Notes: generated from the sequence alone by a model not told the origin. A DNA stretch of 64,000 nucleotides from Acholeplasma granularum ATCC 19168 (GCF_000526235.1 NZ_JAFR01000009.1:86807-150806), one strand, 5' to 3'. Shown: positions 1 to 9,474, counted from the first letter of the stretch. Made by a program: numbers and translations.

Positions 1-218
1 TAGCAATTATTAAGCAAACAGCGAGAAAATATTTAACAAATATTGAAGTTTTTGATGTTTATGAAGGTGAAAATGTTGAAACTGGAAGTCACTCAGTTGC
101 TATATCAATGACATTTAATGACCCTGTTAAGACATTAGAAAAACAAGATATTGAAAAGATATTAAAATCTGTTCAAAACCGTTTGGAGTTTAACTTTAAG
201 GCAGTGTTTAGAGCATAA
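1..218 (+). CDS. pheT: Phenylalanine-tRNA ligase beta subunit, C-terminal fragment
   Basis: This is the last 71 codons of a gene that begins before the window, read in the frame starting at base 3 and ending with TAA at 216-218. The peptide contains FDVYEG, a GSHSVAISMTF stretch and a KTL...I..ILKSVQNRL helix. That is the pattern of the ferredoxin-fold anticodon-binding domain at the C-terminus of bacterial PheT. In the family this domain contacts the anticodon region of tRNA-Phe. A new -10 element and a separate gene follow, so it is probably the last gene of a pheST unit. The assignment rests on the short C-terminal domain only. Confidence 0.85.
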   Translation, partial: AIIKQTARKYLTNIEVFDVYEGENVETGSHSVAISMTFNDPVKTLEKQDIEKILKSVQNRLEFNFKAVFRA

Positions 219-260
219 TTTCAAAACAACTAAAAGTAACCAAAAATTAAGCATTTCTAG

Positions 261-280
261 TATAATGACTATGAAGGAAG
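261..280 (+). promoter_or_regulatory. -10 element and ribosome binding site before rlmN
   Basis: A perfect TATAAT lies at 261-266, 24 nt before the rlmN ATG, and a Shine-Dalgarno AAGGAAG at 274-280. No convincing -35 hexamer is present at the right distance. The leader would be very short. Confidence 0.45.
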
Positions 281-290
281 TAATAAAAAT

Positions 291-1307
291 ATGCTAATAT
301 ATGACTTTACATATGATGAATTAGAAGAATTTATCTTAGAGCACGGCTATAAAAAGTTTAGAGCCGAGCAAATTTGGAATTGGGTTTATAAACAAAAAGT
401 AGATAGTTTTAAAGAAATGCTGAATTTACCAGATGACTTGATTGAATTACTAACAAGTTCTTTTACATTTGATGTATTAGAACTTGTCATAAAAAACACG
501 AGTCAAGATGGTACAATCAAATTTTTATTTGATTTAAAAGATAGTAATTTAATTGAAACAGTACTCATGAACCACAATTACGGTATGAGTGCTTGTGTTA
601 CAACTCAAGTTGGTTGTAACATAGGTTGTAGTTTTTGTGCATCTGGTGTATTAAAAAAGAAAAGAGACTTAACTGCTGGTGAAATTGTTGCACAAATTAT
701 TAAAGCGGAAAAAGAATCAGGTGTACGTGTATCAAGTATTGTAATTATGGGTATTGGTGAACCATTTGATAACTATAAGAACTTTGTTAAATTTGTTCAA
801 ATAGTGAATCATCCTAAAGGATTAGCAATTGGAGCAAGACATATTACAGTTTCAACCTCTGGACTTGTACCAAAAATTAAAGAGTTTGCTCATCTAGGAG
901 TACAGGTAAACTTAGCTGTATCACTACATGCTCCAACAAATGAAATTCGTTCTAAATTAATGAAAATTAATGATCGTTTCAAAGTTGAAGAAGTTGTAGA
1001 TGCAATCAAATATTATATTCATGTAACAAATCGTAGAGTAACAATTGAATATATAATGATTCAAGAATTAAACGATAGTGTTGAAACCGCACATGAACTA
1101 GCTAAACTACTAAAAGGTATGAATGTTTATGTAAACTTAATACCTTATAATACAGTTAAAGAAGCACCTTATGAACGTTCAAGTCTAGAAAGAAGACAAG
1201 CCTTTTATAAAGTGTTAAAGGAACATAAAATTACCGCAGTATTACGTAAAGAACAAGGTCATGATATTAATGCAGCTTGTGGGCAACTACGTAGTCAAAA
1301 CTTATAA
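291..1307 (+). CDS. rlmN: Dual-specificity 23S rRNA A2503/tRNA A37 C2-methyltransferase RlmN
   Basis: A radical-SAM enzyme that methylates C2 of adenosine 2503 in 23S rRNA and, in some species, A37 of tRNAs. The 338-residue protein has the family's usual length. The cluster motif CNIGCSFC places the 4Fe-4S ligands at C109, C113 and C116. MGIGEP lies near residue 153. The two methyl-transfer cysteines are C102 (ACVTTQVGC) and C330 (ACGQLR). The ATG at 291 follows AAGGAAG at a good distance. rsgA follows after 11 nt, so this looks like the first gene of rlmN-rsgA-rpe-thiN, an order seen in Firmicutes next to prkC/prpC, which are absent here. Confidence 0.96.
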   Translation: MLIYDFTYDELEEFILEHGYKKFRAEQIWNWVYKQKVDSFKEMLNLPDDLIELLTSSFTFDVLELVIKNTSQDGTIKFLFDLKDSNLIETVLMNHNYGMSACVTTQVGCNIGCSFCASGVLKKKRDLTAGEIVAQIIKAEKESGVRVSSIVIMGIGEPFDNYKNFVKFVQIVNHPKGLAIGARHITVSTSGLVPKIKEFAHLGVQVNLAVSLHAPTNEIRSKLMKINDRFKVEEVVDAIKYYIHVTNRRVTIEYIMIQELNDSVETAHELAKLLKGMNVYVNLIPYNTVKEAPYERSSLERRQAFYKVLKEHKITAVLRKEQGHDINAACGQLRSQNL

Positions 1308-1318
1308 GGAGTTATTTT

Positions 1319-2272
1319 TTGAATAAAGCTTTAGTTATTAAATTAATCGGTGGACTATACACATTTAAAGACTTATCAACACATGAAACATTTGAAGGTT
1401 ATGCTAAGGGTAAGTTTAGAAAAATAAGAGTTGATAAAGACTCAAGTTTCAATAAAAACGTCACACAAAAAACAAAAAAAGATACGAAAGATATCGTTTT
1501 AAGTCCCAAAGTTGGCGATATTATTGAATATAGTTTTGAATCTGATCAATATATGATTACAGAAGTTTTAGAAAGAAAAAACGAACTTATTAGACCTGAT
1601 GTTGCAAATATCGATCAAGTTTTGTTAATATTTGCAGCAACAAGACCTGATTTTAGTTTTAATTTACTAGATAAATTTCTGGTTATTTTAGAGTATCATG
1701 AACTCAAACCAATTATTATTGTTACTAAAATTGATCTGATGGAAGATGATAGTTTAGATCAATTAAAAGCAAATTTAAAATTTTACGAAGCGTTTTATAC
1801 CATACACTATGTAAACAGTAAAGCCCGTATTGGATTTGACGCTCTACAAAACGTATTTTTAGATAAAATAACGGTTTTAGCTGGTCAAACAGGTGTTGGC
1901 AAGTCTACACTACTAAATGCGTTAAAACCTGATTTAAAACTTAAAACTCAAGAAATCTCATTTGCATTAGGCAGAGGTAAACATACGACCCGACATTTAG
2001 AGTTGTTTGAATTTGGTGGGGGATATATTGCAGATACACCAGGTTTTAGTAAACTAGATTTTGAGTTTTATGATTATCAAATTTTAAAAGATTATTTTGT
2101 AGATTTTAGATCATTTAGTGAACAGTGTCGATTTGGTCAAAATTGTTTACACATTAGTGAACCTGATTGTATGGTTAAAAACCAAATAAAATATGGTAAG
2201 ATATTAAGTTCAAGATATGAAAGTTATTTAAACTTCGTAGAACAATTAAAAAATAAAAAAGAAAAGTACTAG
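1319..2272 (+). CDS. rsgA: Ribosome small-subunit-dependent GTPase RsgA
   Basis: A circularly permuted GTPase that checks and releases factors during 30S subunit maturation. Order in the 317-residue protein: an N-terminal OB-fold-like part (1-85), G4 TKID (136-139), the P-loop GQTGVGKST (189-197), HTTRH as switch region, DTPG (239-242), then a zinc knuckle with C270, C276, H278 and C284. The start is TTG at 1319, preceded by AAGGAG at 1307-1312; no ATG fits better. It sits 11 nt after rlmN and 15 nt before rpe, so it is probably cotranscribed. Confidence 0.95.
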   Translation: MNKALVIKLIGGLYTFKDLSTHETFEGYAKGKFRKIRVDKDSSFNKNVTQKTKKDTKDIVLSPKVGDIIEYSFESDQYMITEVLERKNELIRPDVANIDQVLLIFAATRPDFSFNLLDKFLVILEYHELKPIIIVTKIDLMEDDSLDQLKANLKFYEAFYTIHYVNSKARIGFDALQNVFLDKITVLAGQTGVGKSTLLNALKPDLKLKTQEISFALGRGKHTTRHLELFEFGGGYIADTPGFSKLDFEFYDYQILKDYFVDFRSFSEQCRFGQNCLHISEPDCMVKNQIKYGKILSSRYESYLNFVEQLKNKKEKY

Positions 2273-2287
2273 GAGGATAGGTAAAAC

Positions 2288-2920
2288 ATGAAAGTCGCAC
2301 CGTCTATATTAACTGCAAATTTTATTCGTCTAGAAGATGAATTAAAATCAGTAGAAAAAGGATCAGATTATATTCATGTGGATGTCATGGATGGCCACTT
2401 TGTACCAAACATTAGTTTTGGTCCTGCAATCGTCTCACAAATAGGTGATTTAACCTCATTACCAATGGATATTCATTTAATGGTTGAATTTCCACTAGAC
2501 TGGATTGATAAAGTAATTTTTCCTACAACTGAATTTATTACAATTCATGCCGAATGCAATCGTTTCAAAGAAAGTATTCGCAGAATTTTATATTTAGGAA
2601 AAAAAGCAGGGATTGCTATTAAACCAAATACGCCAGTTGATGTAATCAAACCATATTTAGATCAACTTGATCTAGTTTTAGTCATGGGTGTTGAACCAGG
2701 TTATGGCGGACAAGTTTTTATTCAAAGTCAATTAGATAAAATTAGAGAATTAGCAGAGCTTAAAAAAGAAAACAACTACCGTTATGAAATTCAAGTTGAT
2801 GGTGGTATCAACCAGTCCACAGCAAAGCAAGTTAAAGATGCTGGTGCTACTATAGTTGTAGCAGGTACATATATTTTTAATTATCAAGACCGTGAAGAAA
2901 GAATTCAGTCTTTAAAATAA
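2288..2920 (+). CDS. rpe: Ribulose-phosphate 3-epimerase
   Basis: Interconverts ribulose 5-phosphate and xylulose 5-phosphate in the pentose phosphate pathway, in the cytosol. The 210-residue TIM barrel shows the family's metal and active-site signatures: HVDVMDGHFVPNISFG (from about residue 29), MDIHLMV, a VMGVEPGYGGQ loop and QVDGGI near the C-terminus. It is slightly shorter than the usual 215-225 residues. The ATG at 2288 follows a strong AGGAGG. It lies between rsgA and thiN, the normal Firmicutes arrangement. Confidence 0.96.
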   Translation: MKVAPSILTANFIRLEDELKSVEKGSDYIHVDVMDGHFVPNISFGPAIVSQIGDLTSLPMDIHLMVEFPLDWIDKVIFPTTEFITIHAECNRFKESIRRILYLGKKAGIAIKPNTPVDVIKPYLDQLDLVLVMGVEPGYGGQVFIQSQLDKIRELAELKKENNYRYEIQVDGGINQSTAKQVKDAGATIVVAGTYIFNYQDREERIQSLK

Positions 2921-2921
2921 G

Positions 2922-3524
2922 ATGAATATTTTTATTGTTGTATATCCTACAGTAAACAATTTAAATCAATTTATTAATGAAGATGACTATGTAATTGCAG
3001 TTGATAGAGGTTTAGAAGATGCATTAAGTCAAAATATTAAAGTGGATTTAGCAATTGGTGATTTTGATTCTTTAATGAATACAGATTTATTAAACAATTT
3101 AAATACTATTAAACTAAATTCTGTAAAAGATGAAACTGATACAGAAAATGCTATTATGCACGCTAAAACTTTAAATCCAGACCATATCTATATTTTAGGG
3201 GGTATAGGTGGATTAAGATTTGAGCATAGTTATGCAAATTTTCTACTGGTTGATGCATATGAAAAGCTTACATTGATAACAAATGAATCTAAAATATATA
3301 AAGTTGGTAAAGGTGTTCATATAACTGATTTTAAAGGCTATATTAATATCTTTACCAATAGGGTTTCAAAAATTAATTTAAAAGGTTTTAAGTATCCACT
3401 CAAAAACTATAAACTTCAACCAATATCAAGAATTGGTATTTCTAATGAACTAATAGATGAGGTTGGGGTAATTGAAGTACTTAGTGGTGAAGTTATTGTA
3501 ATTGAGTCCAAAAAAGACCAATAA
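2922..3524 (+). CDS. thiN: Thiamine pyrophosphokinase
   Basis: Transfers pyrophosphate from ATP to thiamine to make the cofactor TPP. The 200-residue protein carries the catalytic-domain signatures IAVDRG (about 25-30), IGDFDS (46-51), KDETDTENA (69-77) and LGGIGGLRFEH (95-105), followed by the short beta-rich thiamine-binding domain. Its ATG begins one base after the rpe stop, and the ribosome binding site would be inside rpe, so translation is probably coupled. No thiamine biosynthesis genes are seen nearby, which suggests salvage of thiamine; this is inference. Confidence 0.9.
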   Translation: MNIFIVVYPTVNNLNQFINEDDYVIAVDRGLEDALSQNIKVDLAIGDFDSLMNTDLLNNLNTIKLNSVKDETDTENAIMHAKTLNPDHIYILGGIGGLRFEHSYANFLLVDAYEKLTLITNESKIYKVGKGVHITDFKGYINIFTNRVSKINLKGFKYPLKNYKLQPISRIGISNELIDEVGVIEVLSGEVIVIESKKDQ

Positions 3525-3544
3525 AAAAAGGCACATTGTGCCTT
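3522..3544 (-). terminator. Terminator downstream of rpmB
   Basis: AAGGCAC (3528-3534) pairs with GTGCCTT (3538-3544) around a 3-nt loop. The run of A at 3523-3529 becomes a T-tract on the minus strand, so it terminates rpmB. It may also stop thiN reading from the other side, although the plus-strand T-run is poor. Confidence 0.8.
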
Positions 3545-3568
3545 AGTTTATCTACTCTACTTGATTAA

Positions 3569-3757
3569 TTAAACGCGCTCTAACTCTAATTTTTTTAGAG
3601 CCTTTGCTGAAATTTTAACTTTCTTGACATTTCCATTCTCATCTTTGATACGGACAGTCTGTAAGTTTGCCTTCCATGTACGACGGCTTGCGTTTAACGC
3701 ATGACTGCGTTTATTACCAAATGATGTAGTTTTACCAGTTACGTAGCATTTTGCCAT
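3569..3757 (-). CDS. rpmB: 50S ribosomal protein L28
   Basis: A small zinc-free L28 of 62 residues. It begins MAKCYVTGK and contains the GNKRSHA motif and an RTWKANLQ stretch typical of bacterial L28. The predicted protein is strongly basic, as expected for an rRNA-binding protein. It is read from its own minus-strand promoter and convergent with thiN. A good ribosome binding site (GGAGTG on the minus strand) precedes the ATG at 3757. Divergent rpmB and the yloU/yloV (fakA) locus are neighbours in many Firmicutes; the Asp23-like yloU gene is missing here. Confidence 0.95.
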   Translation of the reverse strand: MAKCYVTGKTTSFGNKRSHALNASRRTWKANLQTVRIKDENGNVKKVKISAKALKKLELERV

Positions 3758-3877
3758 AGTATCACTCCTTTATTGCCTTATTAAGTTTAACATAATATAA
3801 ATTAAATTGCAATAAAATTTTTAATTAATTTTCGAAAGAATTAATAATGTAAAAATACCCCCATTTTATGTGATAAC

Positions 3878-3958
3878 TTGCATTTTCAAATATGTGGTAT
3901 AATGTAGCCGTATCATGTATATAACACATATTGCATTTTTAAAAAAATATGATATACT
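3878..3958 (+). promoter_or_regulatory. Two candidate promoters for fakA
   Basis: The better candidate is TTGCAT (3931-3936), a 16-nt spacer and TATACT (3953-3958), giving a leader of about 95 nt. A second, upstream element is TATAAT at 3898-3903 with an extended TGG before it and TTGCAT at 3878-3883 at only 14 nt spacing. The 301-nt gap between rpmB and fakA holds nothing else recognisable. Confidence 0.5.
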
Positions 3959-4058
3959 TATAAACGTTCGAAACTGGAACCACACCAAACATAAAATAAA
4001 AATAAAACTAACTTAATCAAACATTCACTATATAAAAATGGTGAATCGGAGGAAAAAT

Positions 4059-5741
4059 ATGTCTAATAAAAAAATTAGTGGTGATCTCTTTAAAAAGATG
4101 GTCACTAATGGGGCTATCCACTTAAAAAATAATCACAAAGAAGTGGACCACCTTAACGTGTTTCCTGTACCAGATGGTGACACGGGGACAAATATGCAAA
4201 TGACAATGATGGCAGGTATCAAAGAGGTATCGGCTGATCAATCAAATTCGATTGTAGATGTTTCAAAGATTTTATCCAGAGGTTTATTAATGGGCGCAAG
4301 AGGTAACTCTGGCGTAATCCTTTCACAATTCTTCAGAGGGCTTTACTCTGAAATCTCTAAAATTAATAATGGATCACTTACTATTAAAGAATTCATTCAA
4401 GCTTTAGTGGGTGGTTATCAAATGGCATACCGTGCTGTTATGGATCCTGTTGAAGGAACTATTTTAACTGTGGTTAGAGAATCTGCTGAAAGAGTATTAA
4501 AAGACCAAAAGAAATTTACAACAATCGAAGAGGTATTAAAAGCATATTTGTTACAAGCAAAAGAAACATTAATTAAAACACCAGAATTATTACCTGTATT
4601 AAAAGAAGCAGGTGTAGTTGACTCTGGTGGTGCAGGGTTCATTAAGATTATTGAGGGTATGCTAATGGCACTTGAAGGTCAAATCTTAACTGAACAAGAT
4701 GCGGCAGCAGTTACTATAGGTGGAAACCCAGAATATGTAGGTGCTCATAATTTAGGTGAGGTTGATATTAAGTTTGGTTACTGTACTGAATTTATTGTTC
4801 AACTATTTGATTGGGAAAATTTTGACCAAAACAGTGTTAGAGAACCACTTGAACAAATGGGTGATTCTTTAGTTGTTGTTACGGATGAAGATTTACTTAA
4901 AGTTCATGTTCATACAAATCAACCAGGTGTTGCATTAACACTTGCTCAAAAATTTGGTGAATTAAAAACTATTAAAGTAGAAAATATGCGTACACAGCAT
5001 GGTACTATTATGGGAACAGAAAATCTACATGAAGGCCACAAACATGAAACACCCCATTCACCAAAGGTCAAAAAAGCAAGATCTAAATATGGATTAATTG
5101 CTGTAGGGCAAGGTGAAGGTATTAAAGCTGCGTTTAAAGAATTAGGTGTTGATTATATTATTGATGGTGGTCAAACAATGAATCCACCAACAGAAGATTT
5201 TATTAAAGCAATTGAAGCAGTAAATGCTGATAATGTAATTATCTTCCCAAATAACTCTAATATTATATTAACTGCAGAACAAGCAGCTAGTTTAACTGAA
5301 AACCAAACAATTTCTGTTTTAAAAACAAAAACTGTTGCACAAGGATATACTGCTTTAATCTCATTTGATCCAACTGCTACAATTGAAGAGAATACTGAAA
5401 CTATGCTAGATGTTGTAAATAATATGAAATCTGGTGAGGTTACATATGCTGTTAGAGATACTGAAATGCATGGTGTCCAAGTTAAAAATGGCGACTACAT
5501 TGGTATTTCAAAATCTAAAATTATTGTATCTTCAAATGATCGATTAAATACAGTTAACAAACTCTTGGAATTTATGATTTCTGAAGAATCTGAAATAGTA
5601 ACACTGTTCGTAGGTAACGATGTTAGTGAAAATGAAGTTGATCAAGTTGTTGAGTTCATCGCATCTATTAATGAAGATTGCGAAGTTGAAACAATTGAAG
5701 GAAAACAAGATATTTACGCATACATCATTGCAGTAGAATAA
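4059..5741 (+). CDS. fakA: FakA-like DAK2-domain fatty acid kinase catalytic subunit
   Basis: A YloV/FakA-type protein. FakA phosphorylates fatty acids bound to a FakB partner so that exogenous fatty acids enter phospholipids, a natural need for an organism that relies on scavenged lipid. The N-terminal kinase domain (about 1-200) has NVFPVPDGDTGTNM with the metal-binding aspartates, GARGNSGVILSQ and SGGAG. The C-terminal half resembles the DegV-like FakA_C domain. I chose ATG 4059 (560 residues) because GGAGG sits 6-10 nt before it; an in-frame ATG at 4038 has no ribosome binding site. No fakB or yloU homologue is adjacent. Confidence 0.9.
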   Translation: MSNKKISGDLFKKMVTNGAIHLKNNHKEVDHLNVFPVPDGDTGTNMQMTMMAGIKEVSADQSNSIVDVSKILSRGLLMGARGNSGVILSQFFRGLYSEISKINNGSLTIKEFIQALVGGYQMAYRAVMDPVEGTILTVVRESAERVLKDQKKFTTIEEVLKAYLLQAKETLIKTPELLPVLKEAGVVDSGGAGFIKIIEGMLMALEGQILTEQDAAAVTIGGNPEYVGAHNLGEVDIKFGYCTEFIVQLFDWENFDQNSVREPLEQMGDSLVVVTDEDLLKVHVHTNQPGVALTLAQKFGELKTIKVENMRTQHGTIMGTENLHEGHKHETPHSPKVKKARSKYGLIAVGQGEGIKAAFKELGVDYIIDGGQTMNPPTEDFIKAIEAVNADNVIIFPNNSNIILTAEQAASLTENQTISVLKTKTVAQGYTALISFDPTATIEENTETMLDVVNNMKSGEVTYAVRDTEMHGVQVKNGDYIGISKSKIIVSSNDRLNTVNKLLEFMISEESEIVTLFVGNDVSENEVDQVVEFIASINEDCEVETIEGKQDIYAYIIAVE

Positions 5742-5770
5742 TTAATACTAAAATTAAATATAAGAATGAT

Positions 5771-5811
5771 TTGGAAGCTATATCTTTTTTAGATTGGCTT
5801 CCAAGTTTTTC
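5771..5811 (+). terminator. Terminator after fakA
   Basis: TTGGAAGC (5771-5778) pairs with GCTTCCAA (5797-5804) around an 18-nt loop, followed by GTTTTTCT. It separates fakA from the tRNA-Leu gene. Confidence 0.65.
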
Positions 5812-5828
5812 TGTCTTTATATAGATAT

Positions 5829-5914
5829 GCTCGGGTGGTGAAACGGTATACACGCTACCTTGAGGTGGTAGTGGGAGAAATCCTGTGAGGGTTCAAATCC
5901 CTTCCCGAGCACCA
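5829..5914 (+). tRNA. tRNA-Leu (anticodon GAG)
   Basis: The acceptor arms GCTCGGG (5829-5835) and CCCGAGC (5904-5910) pair perfectly, followed by discriminator A and an encoded CCA. The anticodon arm is CTACC-TTGAGGT-GGTAG, which reads GAG and decodes CUC/CUU leucine. A long class II variable arm and GTTCAAATC T-loop are present. Confidence 0.95.
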
Positions 5915-5922
5915 AAACTAAC

Positions 5923-5950
5923 AAAAAAACGCCTATAGGGTGTTTTTTTT
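5923..5950 (+). terminator. Terminator after tRNA-Leu
   Basis: AAAAACGCC pairs with GGTGTTTTT (one G-T pair) around a short loop, followed by eight T. It directly follows the tRNA. Confidence 0.85.
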
Positions 5951-6055
5951 ATTAATCTACCTTGAAATATAAACTGCACATGTCATTTATGGTAAAATAA
6001 CATTATACGTATTCGTATAAAATATTTTAAACTTCATAAGGAGATTATTTTAGTC

Positions 6056-6700
6056 ATGTTATTTAGAAAAAACGATACAGTTATATTTTTTGGAGATTCA
6101 ATTACCGCTAAGGGTAAAACGAAAATAGAGGATGCACCAAAAAACGAAACAATTGGTAATGGTTTTGTCAGTTTTATTAATGCTTATCTATTAATACATC
6201 ATCCGAAATTAAATATTAGAATAATAAATCAAGGTATAAGTGGAAATAAAACGCCTGATTTAATTCAACGAATTGATGATGATCTTCTAGCCTTTAATCC
6301 CAACTGGGTTATAACAATGATTGGTGCTAATGATGCTTGGCGCCAAGTAGATTTTCCTCAAAATCCTAAGTTTTGGATAACTGATGAAATGTTTTCAAAT
6401 AATATTGAAGAACTTATTGTTACATTAAAATCAAACAATATCAATCAAATACTTATAAGTCCTTTTATGATAGAAAAAAACGATTTAGATCCACTTAAAA
6501 TAATTATTAACCGTTATGCTAAAATTATGGAAGAACTTTCTATTAAACACAACATACCATTTATACATATGCAAAAAGCTTTTGATAAATTACTAGTAGA
6601 TGCCAATTCTTACACTTTATCAAAAGATCGCATGCATCCAAATGTTGCAGGACATTTATTTATTAGTGAAGAGATTATTAAAGTTTTAGAAAATAAGTAA
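6056..6700 (+). CDS. SGNH/GDSL-family esterase
   Basis: A 214-residue SGNH hydrolase with no signal peptide, so probably cytosolic. Block I is FFGDSI with the nucleophile S15. Block II is QGISGNKT, block III is IGANDAW with the catalytic-type Asn, and block V is DRMHPN with D191 and H194 completing the triad. The length and motifs resemble carbohydrate or lipid acyl esterases, for example rhamnogalacturonan acetylesterase-like enzymes, but the substrate cannot be told. AAGGAG at 6038-6043 precedes the ATG. It is followed after 14 nt by the DUF2130 gene, so the two are probably cotranscribed. Confidence 0.85.
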   Translation: MLFRKNDTVIFFGDSITAKGKTKIEDAPKNETIGNGFVSFINAYLLIHHPKLNIRIINQGISGNKTPDLIQRIDDDLLAFNPNWVITMIGANDAWRQVDFPQNPKFWITDEMFSNNIEELIVTLKSNNINQILISPFMIEKNDLDPLKIIINRYAKIMEELSIKHNIPFIHMQKAFDKLLVDANSYTLSKDRMHPNVAGHLFISEEIIKVLENK

Positions 6701-6714
6701 AATAGGGGGTTCAT

Positions 6715-8082
6715 ATGTCAAATATTAAAGTAACAATTAAAGACATAAATACATTAAGACTCGAAGAAAATGCAAAAATAGGGGATACAATTGATCTTAA
6801 ATCACTTCATTCTGTAGATGATACGTTTATAATTAATGCAATTAATCAAAAAAAGGATGAGGTCTATAAGCAATTACTTTCTAATGTAAGAAAAGAAAAT
6901 GAAACTGCAATAGAACTTTCATTAGCAAAAGAAAAACAACTTTTCGAACAAGAAAAAAACTTACTAAATAACAAATTAATAGAACTAAAGAATCAATTAG
7001 AAAATCAAAATAAAACACATAATCAAGCCAATGAATTTTTGAGAAAAGAACTAAATGCTAGTTTTGAGCTTGAAAAACAAAGATTATTAAACGAGATAAA
7101 TAGTTTAAAGGAAACACATGAGCAAAAAGTTAAAAACATTGAACTCATGACAAGACAAAATCTTGAATCAATATATAAAGATAAACTAAATGAAAAAGAT
7201 TTAATGATACAAGAACAACGCCTAAAATTAGAATCTAATCTCACAAAACATCAATTATCAATATCTGAGACAAAGCAAAAATATGAAGAACAAATATTTA
7301 ACCAACAAAAAGAAATAGAAAATTTAAAACGTGAACGTTCATTAAGAAATATTAAACAAATAGGCGAAGACTTAGAAAATTGGTGTAATGAACAATTTAA
7401 ATCAATTTCACTTTATGGATTTAAAACATCTACTTTTGAAAAAGATAATACATCTATTCGATATGATGGTGAAACAAAAGGTACCAAAGGGGACTATATA
7501 TTTAAAGTATTTAACAATAATAAACATGACATTTTATTAACAAGCGCCATGGTTGAAATGAAAAGTGAAGCACTTGAATCTGAAACAAAAAAGAAAAATA
7601 GTGATCACTATAAAAAATTAAATGATGACCGTATGAAAAAAGGATTAGAATATGCCATATTAGTAAGTGAGTTAGAATATAATTTAGAGTCTGATGCACC
7701 TATATATGTTGTAGATGGTTATGAAAAAATGTATGTTGTTAGACCTCACTTTTTCATCACGCTCCTTGGCGTTATTGAATCTATTGGTATGAAATATGCA
7801 GATATTATTACAGAAAAAGAAGCTCAAAGAATTGAGTTTAAAGAATCACTCTTAATTTTAGAAGAGTTTGAAAATTTTAAATCTGAAATATTAGATCGTT
7901 CATTAAAACATATTGAAACTCAAGTTCTGGATATACAAAAGAAAACAGAAACAATTATTTCAAGTGCAAATTCAATTTCTTCAAGTGTTAGAGTAATTGT
8001 TGATACGCACCTAAATACAGTTAAAAACAAAATTAATACATTTTCAATTAATAAAGTTCTTAAACATATAGATAAAATCTAA
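6715..8082 (+). CDS. DUF2130-family coiled-coil protein
   Basis: A 455-residue protein. Residues about 40-215 are a long, Lys/Glu/Gln-rich coiled coil. It is followed by the conserved DUF2130 core starting near RNIKQIGEDLENWC (about 217), with FKTSTFEKDN, GTKGDYIF and a DHYKKLNDDR segment. The core ends around 360 before another helical tail. The family's biochemical role is not established; the conserved part has been compared with nuclease-like folds, but I cannot confirm catalytic residues here. It begins with ATG at 6715 after AGGGGG. It pairs with the upstream SGNH esterase gene as a small two-gene unit. Confidence 0.8.
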   Translation: MSNIKVTIKDINTLRLEENAKIGDTIDLKSLHSVDDTFIINAINQKKDEVYKQLLSNVRKENETAIELSLAKEKQLFEQEKNLLNNKLIELKNQLENQNKTHNQANEFLRKELNASFELEKQRLLNEINSLKETHEQKVKNIELMTRQNLESIYKDKLNEKDLMIQEQRLKLESNLTKHQLSISETKQKYEEQIFNQQKEIENLKRERSLRNIKQIGEDLENWCNEQFKSISLYGFKTSTFEKDNTSIRYDGETKGTKGDYIFKVFNNNKHDILLTSAMVEMKSEALESETKKKNSDHYKKLNDDRMKKGLEYAILVSELEYNLESDAPIYVVDGYEKMYVVRPHFFITLLGVIESIGMKYADIITEKEAQRIEFKESLLILEEFENFKSEILDRSLKHIETQVLDIQKKTETIISSANSISSSVRVIVDTHLNTVKNKINTFSINKVLKHIDKI

Positions 8083-8107
8083 AATAAACTATAAAAATAT
8101 GTATCCA

Positions 8108-8135
8108 TTGAAAAAAAACCTAAAAAAGTTATAAT
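8108..8135 (+). promoter_or_regulatory. Promoter of the amino-sugar operon
   Basis: TTGAAA (8108-8113), 16-nt spacer, TATAAT (8130-8135). The leader to the first ATG would be about 125 nt. It contains a weak hairpin, ATCCCA (8157-8162) with TGGGAT (8198-8203), followed by six T, that might attenuate transcription. Confidence 0.6.
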
Positions 8136-8266
8136 AGTAGTATAGACAAGTTAAATATCCCATAATTAATATAAATCAGAAGTTTTTATAATAAAATTGG
8201 GATTTTTTCAAATGTCGTGGTAATATAAATTTTAGGTATGAACCTTATTTGGAGGTATAAATTATC

Positions 8267-8734
8267 ATGAATGACATGCTTGTATCATTATACAATCTAG
8301 ATTATAAGAAAGTACAATTAGAAGAAAACATTGAAATTAAACGTCTATTATCACCAAATAGTGATCAATTAATTTCATTTATAGAAACTAATTTTACTAA
8401 AAACTGGGCATCTGAGGCTAAGGCTGCGGTGTATAAAAATCAGCCAACGTGTTTTGTTGCTATAAGTGGTAATAAAATTGTTGGTTTTTCTCTATATGAT
8501 GCAACAGCTAAAGGATATTTCGGACCAATTGGTGTTGATCCACTATACCAAAGAAAGAATATTGGCAAGTCCTTAATTATACATACATTAGAAGCGATGT
8601 ATCATGATGGTTATGGTTATGCAATCATTGGAAGTGTTGGTGAAAGTGTTCAACCATTTTATGAAAAAAGTGTTCATGCGATTAAAATAGATAGAAATAA
8701 AAATATATATGAAAGACTTATAAGAGGTAAATAA
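8267..8734 (+). CDS. GNAT-family N-acetyltransferase
   Basis: A 155-residue single-domain acetyltransferase. The acetyl-CoA binding motif A is visible as [18 protein letters not shown] (about 88-105), followed by the helix LIIHTLEAM and a C-terminal VQPFYEK segment typical of motif B. The substrate is unknown. It is the first gene of the operon with nagB, a ROK kinase and a PIG-L deacetylase, so an amino-sugar or aminoacyl substrate is possible. GGAGG at 8251-8255 lies 11 nt before the chosen ATG; a second ATG at 8273 is also usable. nagB follows after 1 nt. Confidence 0.85.
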   Translation: MNDMLVSLYNLDYKKVQLEENIEIKRLLSPNSDQLISFIETNFTKNWASEAKAAVYKNQPTCFVAISGNKIVGFSLYDATAKGYFGPIGVDPLYQRKNIGKSLIIHTLEAMYHDGYGYAIIGSVGESVQPFYEKSVHAIKIDRNKNIYERLIRGK

Positions 8735-8735
8735 G

Positions 8736-9461
8736 ATGAATATTCAAGTATTTGAAGATAAAAACGAATTATACAGCACAGTTGCTGAATATTATATAAA
8801 CTATATCAATCAAAAACCAAACGCTATATTGGGACTAGCAACTGGAACAACACCAATTCCATTATATAAAAATCTAATTCAAGCATATAAGAATGGAAGA
8901 GTAAGTTTTAAAGATATTACGACATTTAATTTAGATGAATATATTGGGCTACCTCAAACGCATAAAGAATCATATTACAGTTTCATGAGACATCAATTAT
9001 TCAATCATATCGATATAAATCTAAATAACACACATATTCCAAGTGGAATATTAGAACCAAATGAAGCAATCAAAGTATACCAAAGTCAATTAAGTAAACA
9101 TCAAATAGATGTTCAATTATTAGGGATTGGTTCAAATGGTCATATCGGATTTAATGAGCCAGGTACCTCATTTGAATCTACAACTCAAATCACTCAACTT
9201 GCTGAATCAACAATTAAAGATAATTCAAGAATGTTTGATTCTATTGAAGAAGTTCCTACAAAGTCAATTACAATGGGTATTAAAGATATTATGATGGCAA
9301 ACCAAATTATTGTAATTGCAACAGGGTTAAATAAAGCAGATGCAGTTTTAAAAATGATTGAAGGTCCAGTAAATGAATCCCTACCTGCTTCAATTTTACA
9401 AAAACACTCAAATGTACTAGTATTCTTAGATAAAGAAGCTGCTAGCAAGTTAACTAAATAG
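8736..9461 (+). CDS. nagB: Glucosamine-6-phosphate deaminase
   Basis: Converts glucosamine 6-phosphate to fructose 6-phosphate and ammonia, the step that joins amino sugars to glycolysis. The 241-residue protein shows [11 protein letters not shown] (phosphate-binding loop, about 36-46), FNLDEYIGL (68-76, with the catalytic Asp) and [15 protein letters not shown] (about 129-143, with the catalytic His). It matches the short Firmicutes NagB without the allosteric tail. It starts 1 nt after the GNAT stop and is followed by a ROK protein, in an operon that contains no recognisable nagA. Confidence 0.96.
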   Translation: MNIQVFEDKNELYSTVAEYYINYINQKPNAILGLATGTTPIPLYKNLIQAYKNGRVSFKDITTFNLDEYIGLPQTHKESYYSFMRHQLFNHIDINLNNTHIPSGILEPNEAIKVYQSQLSKHQIDVQLLGIGSNGHIGFNEPGTSFESTTQITQLAESTIKDNSRMFDSIEEVPTKSITMGIKDIMMANQIIVIATGLNKADAVLKMIEGPVNESLPASILQKHSNVLVFLDKEAASKLTK

Positions 9462-9474
9462 GAGAATAATAAAA

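Noticed and set aside
8156..8209. Riboswitch in the leader of the amino-sugar operon
   Set aside because: Only a 6-bp stem with a 35-nt loop and T-run is visible; no conserved riboswitch core (such as glmS elements) was recognised.
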